Below are positions 9,364 to 16,741 of a stretch of 64,000 nt of DNA, in pieces. Origin of the DNA: Flavobacterium aciduliphilum (GTDB taxonomy: Bacteria; Bacteroidota; Bacteroidia; Flavobacteriales; Flavobacteriaceae); assembly GCF_003268855.1 (NCBI RefSeq), contig NZ_QLSZ01000001.1:383369-447368 (forward strand), in the 5' to 3' direction. The position numbers and the translations under genes were made by a program. Each line of letters opens with the position of its first letter. Position 1 is the first letter of the stretch. Below the pieces are notes generated by a model, which was not told where the DNA came from, searched no databases, and saw only the letters and a program-made list of their open reading frames with translations.

Positions 9364-9780
9364 ATGACTTTACACATCGAAACGCCTGCTTTATTATTCT
9401 CTGCGACTTCTTTAATCTTGTTGGCCTATACCAATCGGTTTTTGACCATTGCCCAGATTGTACGCGGATTGAAAAACAATTATGACGAAGTAAAAACGAA
9501 AAGTATTTTGCTTCAAATAAAAAGTCTTAATCTACGCTTATCGCTTATTCGATACATGCAATTATTTGGAGTGCTTTGTCTTTTTCTATCGGTTTTCGCC
9601 ATGTTATCGCTATTTCTTGAACAACAAGTTATGGGTATTTACTTATTTGGGTCTAGCTTATTGTGTTTATTGATTTCGTTAGGTATTTCCTTTTGGGAAA
9701 TCAGTATTTCAGTAACTGCACTACGATTGCATTTGAGTGACATTACGGCTATTGAAGACAAGAACAACGGTATTAAATAA
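9364..9780 (+). CDS. DUF2721 membrane protein
   Basis: 138 aa. It opens with IETPALLFSATSLILLAYTNRFLTIAQIVR, shown here only to mark the typical DUF2721 start; keys are ETPALLFSA and AYTNRFL. Three hydrophobic segments are visible at about 8-27, 66-90 and 93-118, with a cytoplasmic charged stretch between the first two. Function is unknown for the family. The start codon abuts a 13-unit 7-bp tandem repeat, which leaves no normal leader. The gene has no same-strand partner before the next promoter at about 9.93 kb. Confidence 0.8.
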   Translation: MTLHIETPALLFSATSLILLAYTNRFLTIAQIVRGLKNNYDEVKTKSILLQIKSLNLRLSLIRYMQLFGVLCLFLSVFAMLSLFLEQQVMGIYLFGSSLLCLLISLGISFWEISISVTALRLHLSDITAIEDKNNGIK

Positions 9781-9926
9781 AAGGCTCTAACGCGCAAAGA
9801 CTTCCTATAAAGAGCTGTGCATTTGCGTAGCGTAGTGTTAAAAAAGAAGACTTTATGCGGCAGGGTTATTGGACAAAAAAAACCAAACCTTTCATAATCA
9901 ACAAATAAACTTTTTAACATTATTTG

Positions 9927-9977
9927 AAAAATCCCTACTTATAGGGATTTTTTTTATATTTTAATACCTGAAATTTG
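9927..9977 (+). promoter_or_regulatory. Palindromic operator and promoter of the kinase operon
   Basis: A perfect inverted repeat with 11-bp arms (AAAAATCCCTA, loop CTTA, TAGGGATTTTT) at 9927-9952, then a -7-like GAAATTTG with its TTTG at 9974-9977. The same palindrome recurs at 12973-12998 with the same 32-nt distance from the right arm to TTTG. With +1 placed roughly 6-7 nt after the TTTG the palindrome centre falls near -43, where an activator would contact polymerase. A recognisable -33 box is missing. The palindrome with T-run could also terminate transcription from upstream. Confidence 0.6.
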
Positions 9978-10004
9978 TCGTTCTAATTTTAATTATCTAT
10001 AGTT

Positions 10005-10487
10005 ATGAAAACAACTTATGAAACCTGTGGTAGTTTTGATGTAAACAAAATGACTACACAAGCCAACACCTATTTACCCAGTATTGAAGGTGCCGTATAC
10101 AAGTACATCGAATTTTATAACATTTCAAACGACAAAGAGTTTGGTGTTTTTGGAGTGATGATGGACAATATTGGTAACAATGATTTAACCAAATCCTCTG
10201 AACCTTTAAAACAAGTTCCAGTAGCACCCGCTTTAGACTTGGAATTCATTAATTCTAAATACGCCACACGATTGCTCACAGAAATTAAAGAAACCGACAC
10301 GTTGTTTTTCTTTTGTTGGCACGACACCGCTTTTAACACAGACATTTTAAAAGTCTTTAAAGAAAAAAAACTGTCTATGACTGAAATTTGGGAAGAGGTA
10401 AAAGCTGGGTTACCCAATTATGAAAGCACATCTAAACCAAAGAAAGGAACAGGTGGTATTTTATCAATAACTGGAACATGCGACTAA
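10005..10487 (+). CDS. Unknown cytosolic protein leading a two-component operon
   Basis: 160 aa, no signal peptide or membrane segment, and no family that I recognise. It starts MKTTYETCGSFDVNKM. The middle contains a hydrophobic-acidic stretch (KETDTLFFFCWHDTAF) and it ends with a Gly/Lys-rich tail KPKKGTGGILSITG. Its last 10 nt overlap the start of the TPR histidine kinase gene, so the two are translationally coupled, and it is the first gene behind the palindromic operator. That context suggests a role in the signal pathway, as ligand, substrate or regulator of the kinase, but this is inference only. Confidence 0.7.
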   Translation: MKTTYETCGSFDVNKMTTQANTYLPSIEGAVYKYIEFYNISNDKEFGVFGVMMDNIGNNDLTKSSEPLKQVPVAPALDLEFINSKYATRLLTEIKETDTLFFFCWHDTAFNTDILKVFKEKKLSMTEIWEEVKAGLPNYESTSKPKKGTGGILSITGTCD

Positions 10488-12268
10488 AAGCTGTACAAAA
10501 TGTAATTTTACTATTTGCAACGCTATTCTGTAGCGTTGCAAATGTTTATACCCAGTCAACCTCTATCACCCAATTAAACCAACTAGTTGCCGAAAAAAAT
10601 ATTGAGGCTGCTACCTCACTAGCCTCAAAGATAAATTTCAAAAAATTAAGCCTTTTAGACCTCGCTCGATTCAATCGTTGTATGGCTGAGGTGTATACTG
10701 AAAAAAACAGAGACGATATTGCCTACACCTATTTAATAAATGCCAAAAAACAATTTAAAGCTCTAGACAGCCTCGATCAAGCTATTGATATTAACATAGA
10801 AATCATTGAAGTCTTGCTCGCTTTTAGAAAAAACATTATTGATTATCATCCCTATCTTAACGAATATATTAACTATGCTAAACAAAAGAACAACCCATAC
10901 AAATTGAGTAAAGCCTATATGCAAGTAGGTAAGTCGTTGTATGAAAGCAATATCAATCTATCGTTAGTATATTTCAAAAAAGCCTATCGGGAAATTCTTA
11001 AAACAAATAACTCACAGTATCTATGCCGCATATTACAAAATTTAGGCGTAGTCTATGCTGACCCAAAAATAAACAAAATTGACTCGGCTCTTTATGTTTA
11101 TAACCTTGCCTTTCCTTATTTAAAAAAAGAGAATAACATTAATGATTTGTTTAATGTATACACCAATATCGGGGTTGCCTATCATTTAAAGAAAAACTAC
11201 AAAAAAGCACTATTTTACTATAACAAAGCCGATTCAATTCCTATTCTCGAATACAAAACCAAAAAGAAAGAAATTCTATATGATTTTATGTCGGAGAACT
11301 ACAAAAGCATGGGCGATTATAAAAAATCATTAGAATATATAGACAAAAAAAATGTATACAAAAACATTTTTGACGAAAACAAACAACAACTTGCTATAAA
11401 AGATATTGATACCAAATACAACACCAAACAAACAAAGCTTGAAAATGTAAGTTTAAAGAACGAACTGAATAAAAATTATGTCATATTAATAATTGGCTCA
11501 ATACTGTTAATTATTACGATTATAGCAAGCGTTTTAATGTATAAAAACCTAGACAAAAAGAAAAAAATAGCCGAACAAGAAAAATTTATTCAAATTCAAA
11601 AACTAGAAGCGACCCTCAAAGAACAAGAACTTCACGAGATCGATGTGATGCTCGAAAGTCAGGAGAAAGAACGACAACGTATTGCCAATGAACTACATGA
11701 TAATATCGGGAGTATTCTAGCTACGTTAAAATTTAATTTTCAAAACATTAAAAAAACCTTAGATTCTGAAGAAAAAAATAGGCTCCTCCTTTTTGAAAAA
11801 ACAGATCAATTGCTTGAGGAAGCCTATCAAGAAGTTCGTGCCATTTCACATTTAAAGAATTTGGGAGTGGTTGGGCAAGAGGGGTTGGAAGCCTCGGTAA
11901 AAAAAATGGCTGAAAAAATGAGCTTTCTTGAAAAAATCACCTTCAATGTCTTGCCATTTGGCATGACGGAACGCATTGAGAATACCACTGAGATTATGTT
12001 ATTTCGTATTATTCAAGAATTGTGCACTAACATTATCAAGCATTCCGAAGCTACAGAAGTCAATATATATCTCACACAACACGATCAATCTGAAATCAAT
12101 ATCATTATTGAAGACAACGGAAAAGGTTTTGATTACAAAAAAGTTACAACCAAAGGCGGTATTGGTTTAAAAAGCATTGAAAAGAAAATAGAACAAATGG
12201 GAGGTACCATCACTATTGATTCCGTCATCAATAACGGTACCACCATAATAATAGACTTAGAAATATGA
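10478..12268 (+). CDS. TPR-containing sensor histidine kinase (HisKA_3)
   Basis: 596 aa. Signal peptide 1-26, an extracytoplasmic region of about 300 residues with tetratricopeptide-like helices (e.g. LGVVYADPK, IGVAYHLKKNYKKALFYY), one membrane helix at about 332-353, a coiled coil, then a HisKA_3 phosphoacceptor segment with ERQRIANELHDNIGS (His near 407), an N box ELCTNIIKHSEA near 512 and G boxes EDNGKGFDY and GGIGLKSI. This is the NarL/LuxR-partner class of kinases (NarX/DesK type). The stop codon overlaps the response-regulator start (ATGA), so the two are a matched pair. The periplasmic TPR sensor arrangement is common in Bacteroidota; the stimulus is unknown. Confidence 0.93.
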   Translation: MRLKAVQNVILLFATLFCSVANVYTQSTSITQLNQLVAEKNIEAATSLASKINFKKLSLLDLARFNRCMAEVYTEKNRDDIAYTYLINAKKQFKALDSLDQAIDINIEIIEVLLAFRKNIIDYHPYLNEYINYAKQKNNPYKLSKAYMQVGKSLYESNINLSLVYFKKAYREILKTNNSQYLCRILQNLGVVYADPKINKIDSALYVYNLAFPYLKKENNINDLFNVYTNIGVAYHLKKNYKKALFYYNKADSIPILEYKTKKKEILYDFMSENYKSMGDYKKSLEYIDKKNVYKNIFDENKQQLAIKDIDTKYNTKQTKLENVSLKNELNKNYVILIIGSILLIITIIASVLMYKNLDKKKKIAEQEKFIQIQKLEATLKEQELHEIDVMLESQEKERQRIANELHDNIGSILATLKFNFQNIKKTLDSEEKNRLLLFEKTDQLLEEAYQEVRAISHLKNLGVVGQEGLEASVKKMAEKMSFLEKITFNVLPFGMTERIENTTEIMLFRIIQELCTNIIKHSEATEVNIYLTQHDQSEINIIIEDNGKGFDYKKVTTKGGIGLKSIEKKIEQMGGTITIDSVINNGTTIIIDLEI

Positions 12269-12876
12269 TCACTATTGTAATCGCTGAAGACCATCAAGCC
12301 CTTATTGATGGATTGCGAGTCTTTCTAGAGTATGAAAAAGATATTACCGTATTGGGAGAAGCCAACGATGGTGAAGCGTTAATCGAATTGGTGCGAAATA
12401 AAAAACCAAATATTGTAATTACGGATATTCGCATGCCTAAATATGATGGCATTGCTGCTACAAAAATTATTAAAAACGAATATCCCAATACAAAAGTGAT
12501 AGCTTTTACCATGTTTGAACAAGAAGAAGCTATTTTACAAATGAAAGAGGCAGGGGCTTCCGGATATATTTTGAAAAATGCTTCCCTAAAAAAAGTACTT
12601 GAAGTGATTCGAATTGTTGCCGATAATAAAACCTTTTTCGAAAAATATGGTATAGGTACCGACAACGATTCTAAAGAAGAAATTACCCTAAGCAGAAGAG
12701 AGAAAGATATTCTTCGTCAAATTGCTAAAGGCAAAACTTCACAAGAAATTGCAGAAATATTATGTATTGGAAAAAGTACCGTTGATTCACACCGAAAAAA
12801 CATCATGAAAAAAATAAACCTTCATGGTAAAAGTGATTTAGTTCGTTATGCTGTCGAGAGAAAGTACGACTTTTAA
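12265..12876 (+). CDS. LuxR/NarL-family response regulator
   Basis: 203 aa. Receiver domain 1-120 with the acidic pair E8/D9, phosphoacceptor Asp54 in ITDIRMPKYDG and the conserved Lys in YILKNA. C-terminal LuxR-type helix-turn-helix about 138-200 with LSRREKDIL, GKTSQEIAEIL and STVDSHRKNIMKKI. It overlaps the upstream kinase gene by 4 nt. The twin palindromes at 9927 and 12973 are plausible binding sites, since NarL-type regulators bind inverted repeats near -40; that link is inference. Following the stop is an A-rich stretch without a clear terminator. Confidence 0.94.
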   Translation: MITIVIAEDHQALIDGLRVFLEYEKDITVLGEANDGEALIELVRNKKPNIVITDIRMPKYDGIAATKIIKNEYPNTKVIAFTMFEQEEAILQMKEAGASGYILKNASLKKVLEVIRIVADNKTFFEKYGIGTDNDSKEEITLSRREKDILRQIAKGKTSQEIAEILCIGKSTVDSHRKNIMKKINLHGKSDLVRYAVERKYDF

Positions 12877-12972
12877 AAAAGACTCTTTTTTCTCAAAAAA
12901 AAAACAAAAAAAACTACAAACCCCTTATTTCACTAGTTTTTTAACCCTTTTACTCCTTAATCAAAATAAATG

Positions 12973-13023
12973 AAAAATCCCTACTTATAGGGATTTTTTT
13001 GTGCTTTATATTTTTAAACTTTG
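12973..13023 (+). promoter_or_regulatory. Second copy of the palindromic operator and promoter
   Basis: The same 26-bp palindrome as at 9927 (arms 12973-12983 and 12988-12998, identical loop), followed by AAACTTTG with TTTG at 13020-13023, again 32 nt from the right arm. It precedes the frameshifted membrane-protein gene at 13085. Identity of both sequence and spacing argues for a regulatory site rather than a chance terminator. Confidence 0.6.
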
Positions 13024-13084
13024 AGGTATCACTTAGTTCCGAAAGCCGAAAAGGAAATCAAAGAGTAGGCAAACAAAAAATTTA

Positions 13085-13820
13085 ATGATTATGGAAGAAA
13101 AAAATTTAGTGATGTCTTATCACCGCATGCGAAGATGGGTGGGCTATTTAGGAATTAGCCTTCCTTTTACTTTATTCACTGGAAATTGGCTGTTTCATTT
13201 CTGTTCAATTTACAAAAACGACCTATTGATGGCTATGAAAGATCCCAACTATACTTCGACTAAGTTTCTCCGAGACAGCATTAGCGAATATTATTATACT
13301 CCTATGGGAGAGCTATTTGTAGGAACACTTTGTGCCGTATCTTTCTTTCTTTTTCCTTTATAAAGGCTATGATAAAAAAGAAGGCGAACTCTTCCCATCG
13401 GATAGTTTTATGACCAATTTTGCAGGTGTATGTGCTTTACTCGTGGCTATTTTCCCAATGGATTTTAATCTTTGGTTTCCTGATAATTTTCGATCTTTTA
13501 TCAGTCATAGACTAGCAGGAACAATTCATTACTATGCAGCATTTTTCTTTTTTCTCTCTTTAGGAATTATTTGTATCATCAACTTTAGAAGAACAAATAC
13601 CATAGAGAACTTTGGCAAAATGCCTTCACATAATTTTTATAAAATGTGTGGTTTTGGAATTTTTGGTTCCTTGTTTTTGATTATTCTTTTCAAAAGCATT
13701 CCATTTTTACATCAATGGGCAGTCCAAATTGGGTTTCCCTATCTTTTCTGGTTTGAAACCACTTCATTACTCTTTTTTGGTGCTTCGTGGCTCAAAAAAG
13801 GGCAAGTCTCCAACAATTAA
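13085..13820 (+). pseudogene. Frameshifted multi-pass membrane protein
   Basis: Two overlapping reading frames together make one protein of about 244 aa. The first frame (13085-13363, from the ATG giving MIMEEKNLVMSY) runs through a membrane helix and ends at a stop just after SFFLF. The second frame (to 13820) continues LYKGYDKKEGE with four more hydrophobic segments. Reading skips one base in the pyrimidine tract TCTTTCTTTCTTTTTCC at about 13341-13357; one extra base explains the break. It is a real inactivating slip, phase variation in the short repeat, or a sequencing error. I think the intact form resembles DUF998-like membrane proteins, but this is weak. It sits directly behind the second palindromic operator. 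Confidence 0.7.
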
Positions 13821-13841
13821 CTCTTTAAAAGACATTACATC

Positions 13842-14729
13842 ATGAAAACATTTTTTTTAACATTAGCCTCCTTTTTGGTAACCCTACACCTTCTAGGACA
13901 AGACAGAACCACTCCAAAATACATGTTTATGAATGGTTTCGATTTTCAATTGGAAAATATTGACAAACTAAAATATGTAGGCCATTTTAATATTTACATC
14001 CCCGTGAGCGAATCTAAAAAATGGGGTTTTAACGTGGGGTTATTAAAACTAAACAACCTCAACAACGATAGTATCGCTCGATACCAACAAGACAATGTAT
14101 TGAGTAATCCTTTAGATCATTTGGTTGTCGGTTCTAGTTATAATAAACAGTATAATAAATATACTACTAAGACTAGTGTTTCAACGTATAGTGCCTATTT
14201 TCAAGTATTGCGCAAAATTATTTTTACAAGTGATGTGTCGCTTAGCGTACATGGACATGCTGAACTATTAATTTCAAAGATTTCGTCTGCTACAACTATA
14301 GATACTATTGCCACTCGAACCGTTCTTATTGAAAATGAGGCTCAAATTCCTTCAAGCACTACTATAATACCCTATTTAGTAAAATACAAAGGTAGTAACT
14401 ACTCCTCAGCAGCAGGGAACTTTGGTCTTGGTTTAACTCTAGACTACAACTACAATAAGAAGTTTTCACTATTTGCGCAAGGAACAGCAGGCTGGTCCCT
14501 AGAACATCCCTCCAATGCCTCAATGGGTAACATTGGGTATGACGGGTATCAAAAAAATTGGTTCTATCTGTTCAGAACCTATTTTCAATACAATACCTCT
14601 TCAAGCGCTAATACCCAACTGTTAATAGGAACCGATTTTAGAGGCATATTAGGACAAGTTCCGCTCAATTCTATCTATTTGGGAGTAAACCTAGACATTG
14701 AAAACATCACAAATTTGATTACAAAATAG
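13842..14729 (+). CDS. Exported protein of unknown function
   Basis: 295 aa with a signal peptide (MKTFFLTLASFLVTLHLLGQ) and cleavage near residue 20. The mature part has many alternating aromatic and polar residues, with segments such as KWGFNVGLLKLNN, FSLFAQGTAGW and ending NSIYLGVNLDIENI, which looks like an outer-membrane beta-barrel. No named family was recognised. It starts 21 nt after the frameshifted membrane-protein gene, so both are probably one transcript under the operator at 12973. The lysozyme gene follows 18 nt later. Confidence 0.65.
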   Translation: MKTFFLTLASFLVTLHLLGQDRTTPKYMFMNGFDFQLENIDKLKYVGHFNIYIPVSESKKWGFNVGLLKLNNLNNDSIARYQQDNVLSNPLDHLVVGSSYNKQYNKYTTKTSVSTYSAYFQVLRKIIFTSDVSLSVHGHAELLISKISSATTIDTIATRTVLIENEAQIPSSTTIIPYLVKYKGSNYSSAAGNFGLGLTLDYNYNKKFSLFAQGTAGWSLEHPSNASMGNIGYDGYQKNWFYLFRTYFQYNTSSSANTQLLIGTDFRGILGQVPLNSIYLGVNLDIENITNLITK

Positions 14730-14747
14730 ACCTAACTTTTACCTATC

Positions 14748-15194
14748 ATGAAAACTGCTTCTCCTGGAATTGCCCTCATCAAAAAAAGTGAAGGCTTTAA
14801 AGCCAAACCCTATCGCTGTCCGGCTGGGGTTCCCACCATTGGCTATGGTTGCACCCATTACCCCAATGGGAAACCTGTCACTCTTGCCGACCCAGCGCTC
14901 ACTGAACCTCAAGCCACCGCATTGTTGCAGGCAGTCTTGAGTCATTATGAAGACGGCGTGAACCGCTACGTGCAAAAGCGCATCCATCAAAATCAATTTG
15001 ATGCCTTGGTCTCCTTTGCCTACAATTTAGGACTGGAAGCCCTGCGGGGCAGCACCCTACTGAAAAAAGTAAACCAAAGCCCCAGCGACCCCACCATTAA
15101 AAACGAGTTTTTAAAATGGGTACACAGCAACGGCAAGATTCTCCCAGGATTGGTGGTTCGCCGAACGGAAGAAGCGGCATTGTATTTTAGTTAG
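14748..15194 (+). CDS. Phage-type lysozyme (glycoside hydrolase 24)
   Basis: 148 aa, the length of a bare T4/lambda-R21-type lysozyme. The catalytic Glu lies in IKKSEGF near residue 14, followed by YGCTHYPNGKPV and the helix FDALVSFAYNLG, typical of GH24 muramidases. There is no signal peptide, so it needs a holin or other route to reach peptidoglycan. Base composition and codons are clearly GC-richer (CCC, GCC, CTG, CGC) than all neighbours, which suggests recent transfer. No other phage structural gene is nearby. The start 18 nt after the previous stop could place it in the same transcript. Confidence 0.88.
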   Translation: MKTASPGIALIKKSEGFKAKPYRCPAGVPTIGYGCTHYPNGKPVTLADPALTEPQATALLQAVLSHYEDGVNRYVQKRIHQNQFDALVSFAYNLGLEALRGSTLLKKVNQSPSDPTIKNEFLKWVHSNGKILPGLVVRRTEEAALYFS

Positions 15195-15197
15195 GGA

Positions 15198-15306
15198 GTA
15201 GGGATAAAAGGGTTTATGGGTTTAAAGGTTTAAGAGTTTAAGGGTTTATGAGTTTAAGGGTTTAAGGGTTTAAAAGGTTATAAGGTTTATGAGTTTATAA
15301 GGTTTA
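15198..15306 (+). repeat. GGGTTTAA-type satellite at left edge of the island
   Basis: Imperfect tandem copies of AGGGTTTA/AGAGTTTA in units of 8-9 nt. The same satellite, in the opposite orientation, recurs inside the island at about 23916-23961 and 26108-26138, and in this orientation at 26388-26405 and 26517-26545. Confidence 0.8.
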
Positions 15307-15380
15307 TAAGAACGATGTTGCTTTTGAATCCAAAAATCCAATAATCAAATAATCAAAAAATCCAATAATCTAAAAAAAAA

Positions 15381-15410
15381 CAGGAATACCGACGCCTGAA
15401 GCAAGTAGGT
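15381..15410 (+). repeat. 30-nt cassette repeat, copy 1
   Basis: First of eleven copies of a 30-nt element that begins CAGGAAYRCCRAYGCCTG and ends AAGTAGG. It lies 22 nt before the start codon of the 155-aa helical protein. An ATTATTGG-type satellite (15340-15372) precedes it. Confidence 0.9.
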
Positions 15411-15432
15411 ACCATTTTAATACATTTTTTTA

Positions 15433-15900
15433 ATGGCAAGAACCAACAAAATTTCCGCCGATTTTACCGCTGCTGCAAAGACCGCAGCGTTAACAAAAAT
15501 TAACGAGTCAAAAGCTCAAATGCCTTTTCTAATCAGTTTGCCCGAAGTCGAACGAAAAAGCTATGGCAACATGGGACCAAAAAGTGTGGCCTATGCCAAC
15601 CAATGTTTAGAAGGTGCAATTGCTTTTCCGAACGAATTGAAAGCCAATTTCAATTTAGCTGAGTTCCAAAAGGATGTAAACCTAGCCAACAATCTACTGG
15701 GCGTTAGGGTTGCTGTTGCCAGCTTGCTCGAACAGATAGACGACACTATGGCTGCAGCAGGCATAGACATTATGGGAGCTTCTAGTGAAGTATATGCTAG
15801 CTTGAAATCATCTTCAAAAAATAATGCAAGCGTAAAAGAAATGGTTGCCTTGATTAGTGAGCGATTTAAAGCACAAGGAAAGAAAAAAACAGTGAAATAG
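15433..15900 (+). CDS. Small helical protein upstream of a 21-nt array
   Basis: 155 aa, soluble and predicted mostly helical, with a basic C-terminus (KAQGKKKTVK). No named family was recognised. It appears distantly homologous to the 158-aa protein at 52841: both have a ser/thr/ala-rich start, LPEVERKSYG versus LSAEDRQRYG, an EFQKD versus EFSND segment and a Tyr-containing late helix. Its stop codon is followed within 25 nt by a 12-unit array with exact 21-nt period; the paralogue is also followed by a 21-nt-period array. The C-terminal charge and the helical-turn period suggest nucleic-acid binding, which is inference. Confidence 0.75.
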   Translation: MARTNKISADFTAAAKTAALTKINESKAQMPFLISLPEVERKSYGNMGPKSVAYANQCLEGAIAFPNELKANFNLAEFQKDVNLANNLLGVRVAVASLLEQIDDTMAAAGIDIMGASSEVYASLKSSSKNNASVKEMVALISERFKAQGKKKTVK

Positions 15901-15907
15901 TTCAAAA

Positions 15908-16178
15908 CAACTCGTGTTCTCAATTTCAGAACATGAGTTCTCGATTTCAAAACAGCAGTAATGAATTTCAGAACATGAGTTCTCGATTTCAGAACAGTAG
16001 TAATGATTTTCAGAACACGAGTTCTCGATTTCAGAACAGCAGTAGTGATTTTCAGAACACGAGTTCTCGATTTCAGAACAGTAGTAATGATTTTCAGAAC
16101 ACGAGTTCTCGATTTCAGAACAGCAGTAGTGATTTTCAGAACACGAGTTCTTGATTTTAGAACAGTAGTGATGTTTTC
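15908..16178 (+). repeat. Tandem array, exact 21-nt period
   Basis: TTTC(A)-type unit starts occur at 15924, 15945, 15966, 15987, 16008, 16029, 16050, 16071, 16092, 16113, 16134 and 16155, always 21 nt apart. Two 21-nt forms alternate (42-nt super-unit): one holds AGAACACGAGTTCT, a 5-bp hairpin with a 4-nt loop; the other holds AGAACAGTAGTAATGA. Because 21 is divisible by three, frames stay open through the array (heptads such as FQNTSSR), but there is no start signal and the sister array at 53.4 kb has stops, so I do not call it coding. Confidence 0.95.
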
Positions 16179-16183
16179 ACTAA

Positions 16184-16213
16184 CAGGAATACCGATGCCT
16201 GAAGTAAGTAGGT
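16184..16213 (+). repeat. 30-nt cassette repeat, copy 2
   Basis: Copy 2, 24 nt before the ThsB start codon. It follows the 21-nt array without a separate hairpin. Confidence 0.9.
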
Positions 16214-16237
16214 GAATTAACTTGTAAATAATAAAAA

Positions 16238-16741
16238 ATGGCTTACAGAAATAAAGTATATGTAGCTTTTGATGCTGATAATGATATTAGATATTACAGA
16301 TTAATGCAAGCATGGAAACAAAATGATAATTCGTCTTTTGACTTTTATGATGCACATGATATTAATAACTTAAGAGATTGGAGCACTGAAGAAACAATAA
16401 AAAACAAACTAAAAGAACGACTAAAAAACAGTAAAACATTCATACTGTTAATAGGTGAACAAACAAGATTTCATTATAAATATATCAGATGGGAGATTAA
16501 CCAAGCTTTAGAATTAAATCTTCCTATCATATGTGTTAACCTAAATGGATTGAGAAGCATAGATACTGAAAAATGTCCTCCTATAATTAGAAATGAGCTA
16601 GCATTACATGTCAGTTTTAATGCTAAAATTATAGAAAAAGCATTAATTGATTGGGAAGTTATGCACTATGAAAATAAGAAAAAAAATATCATTGGAGACT
16701 TTTATTATGATTCTAATATTTACCTAAAACTTGGATTATGA
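16238..16741 (+). CDS. thsB: ThsB-like TIR-domain protein (type II Thoeris sensor)
   Basis: 167 aa, a single TIR-like domain of the MTH538/DUF1863 type: RNKVYVAFDADND at the start, DFYDAHD near 35, the SKTFILLIGEQTRFH strand near 65-79 and YIRWEINQALELNLPIICV near 82-100 with the likely catalytic Glu86. In Thoeris, ThsB senses phage infection and makes a signal from NAD; in type II systems the signal is known to be histidine-ADP-ribose. It overlaps the next gene by 4 nt (ATGA), and that gene has exactly the type II ThsA architecture, which supports the call. The N-terminal start follows a 30-nt cassette repeat. Which phage protein triggers it cannot be read from sequence. Confidence 0.85.
   Translation: MAYRNKVYVAFDADNDIRYYRLMQAWKQNDNSSFDFYDAHDINNLRDWSTEETIKNKLKERLKNSKTFILLIGEQTRFHYKYIRWEINQALELNLPIICVNLNGLRSIDTEKCPPIIRNELALHVSFNAKIIEKALIDWEVMHYENKKKNIIGDFYYDSNIYLKLGL

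Noticed and set aside
9780..9926. Possible small gene between the DUF2721 gene and the operator
   Set aside because: No frame with a convincing start or composition on either strand.
15933..16215. Heptad-repeat proteins encoded in the 21-nt array
   Set aside because: Open frames follow from 21 being a multiple of three. There is no start context, and the sister array at 53.4 kb contains stops.
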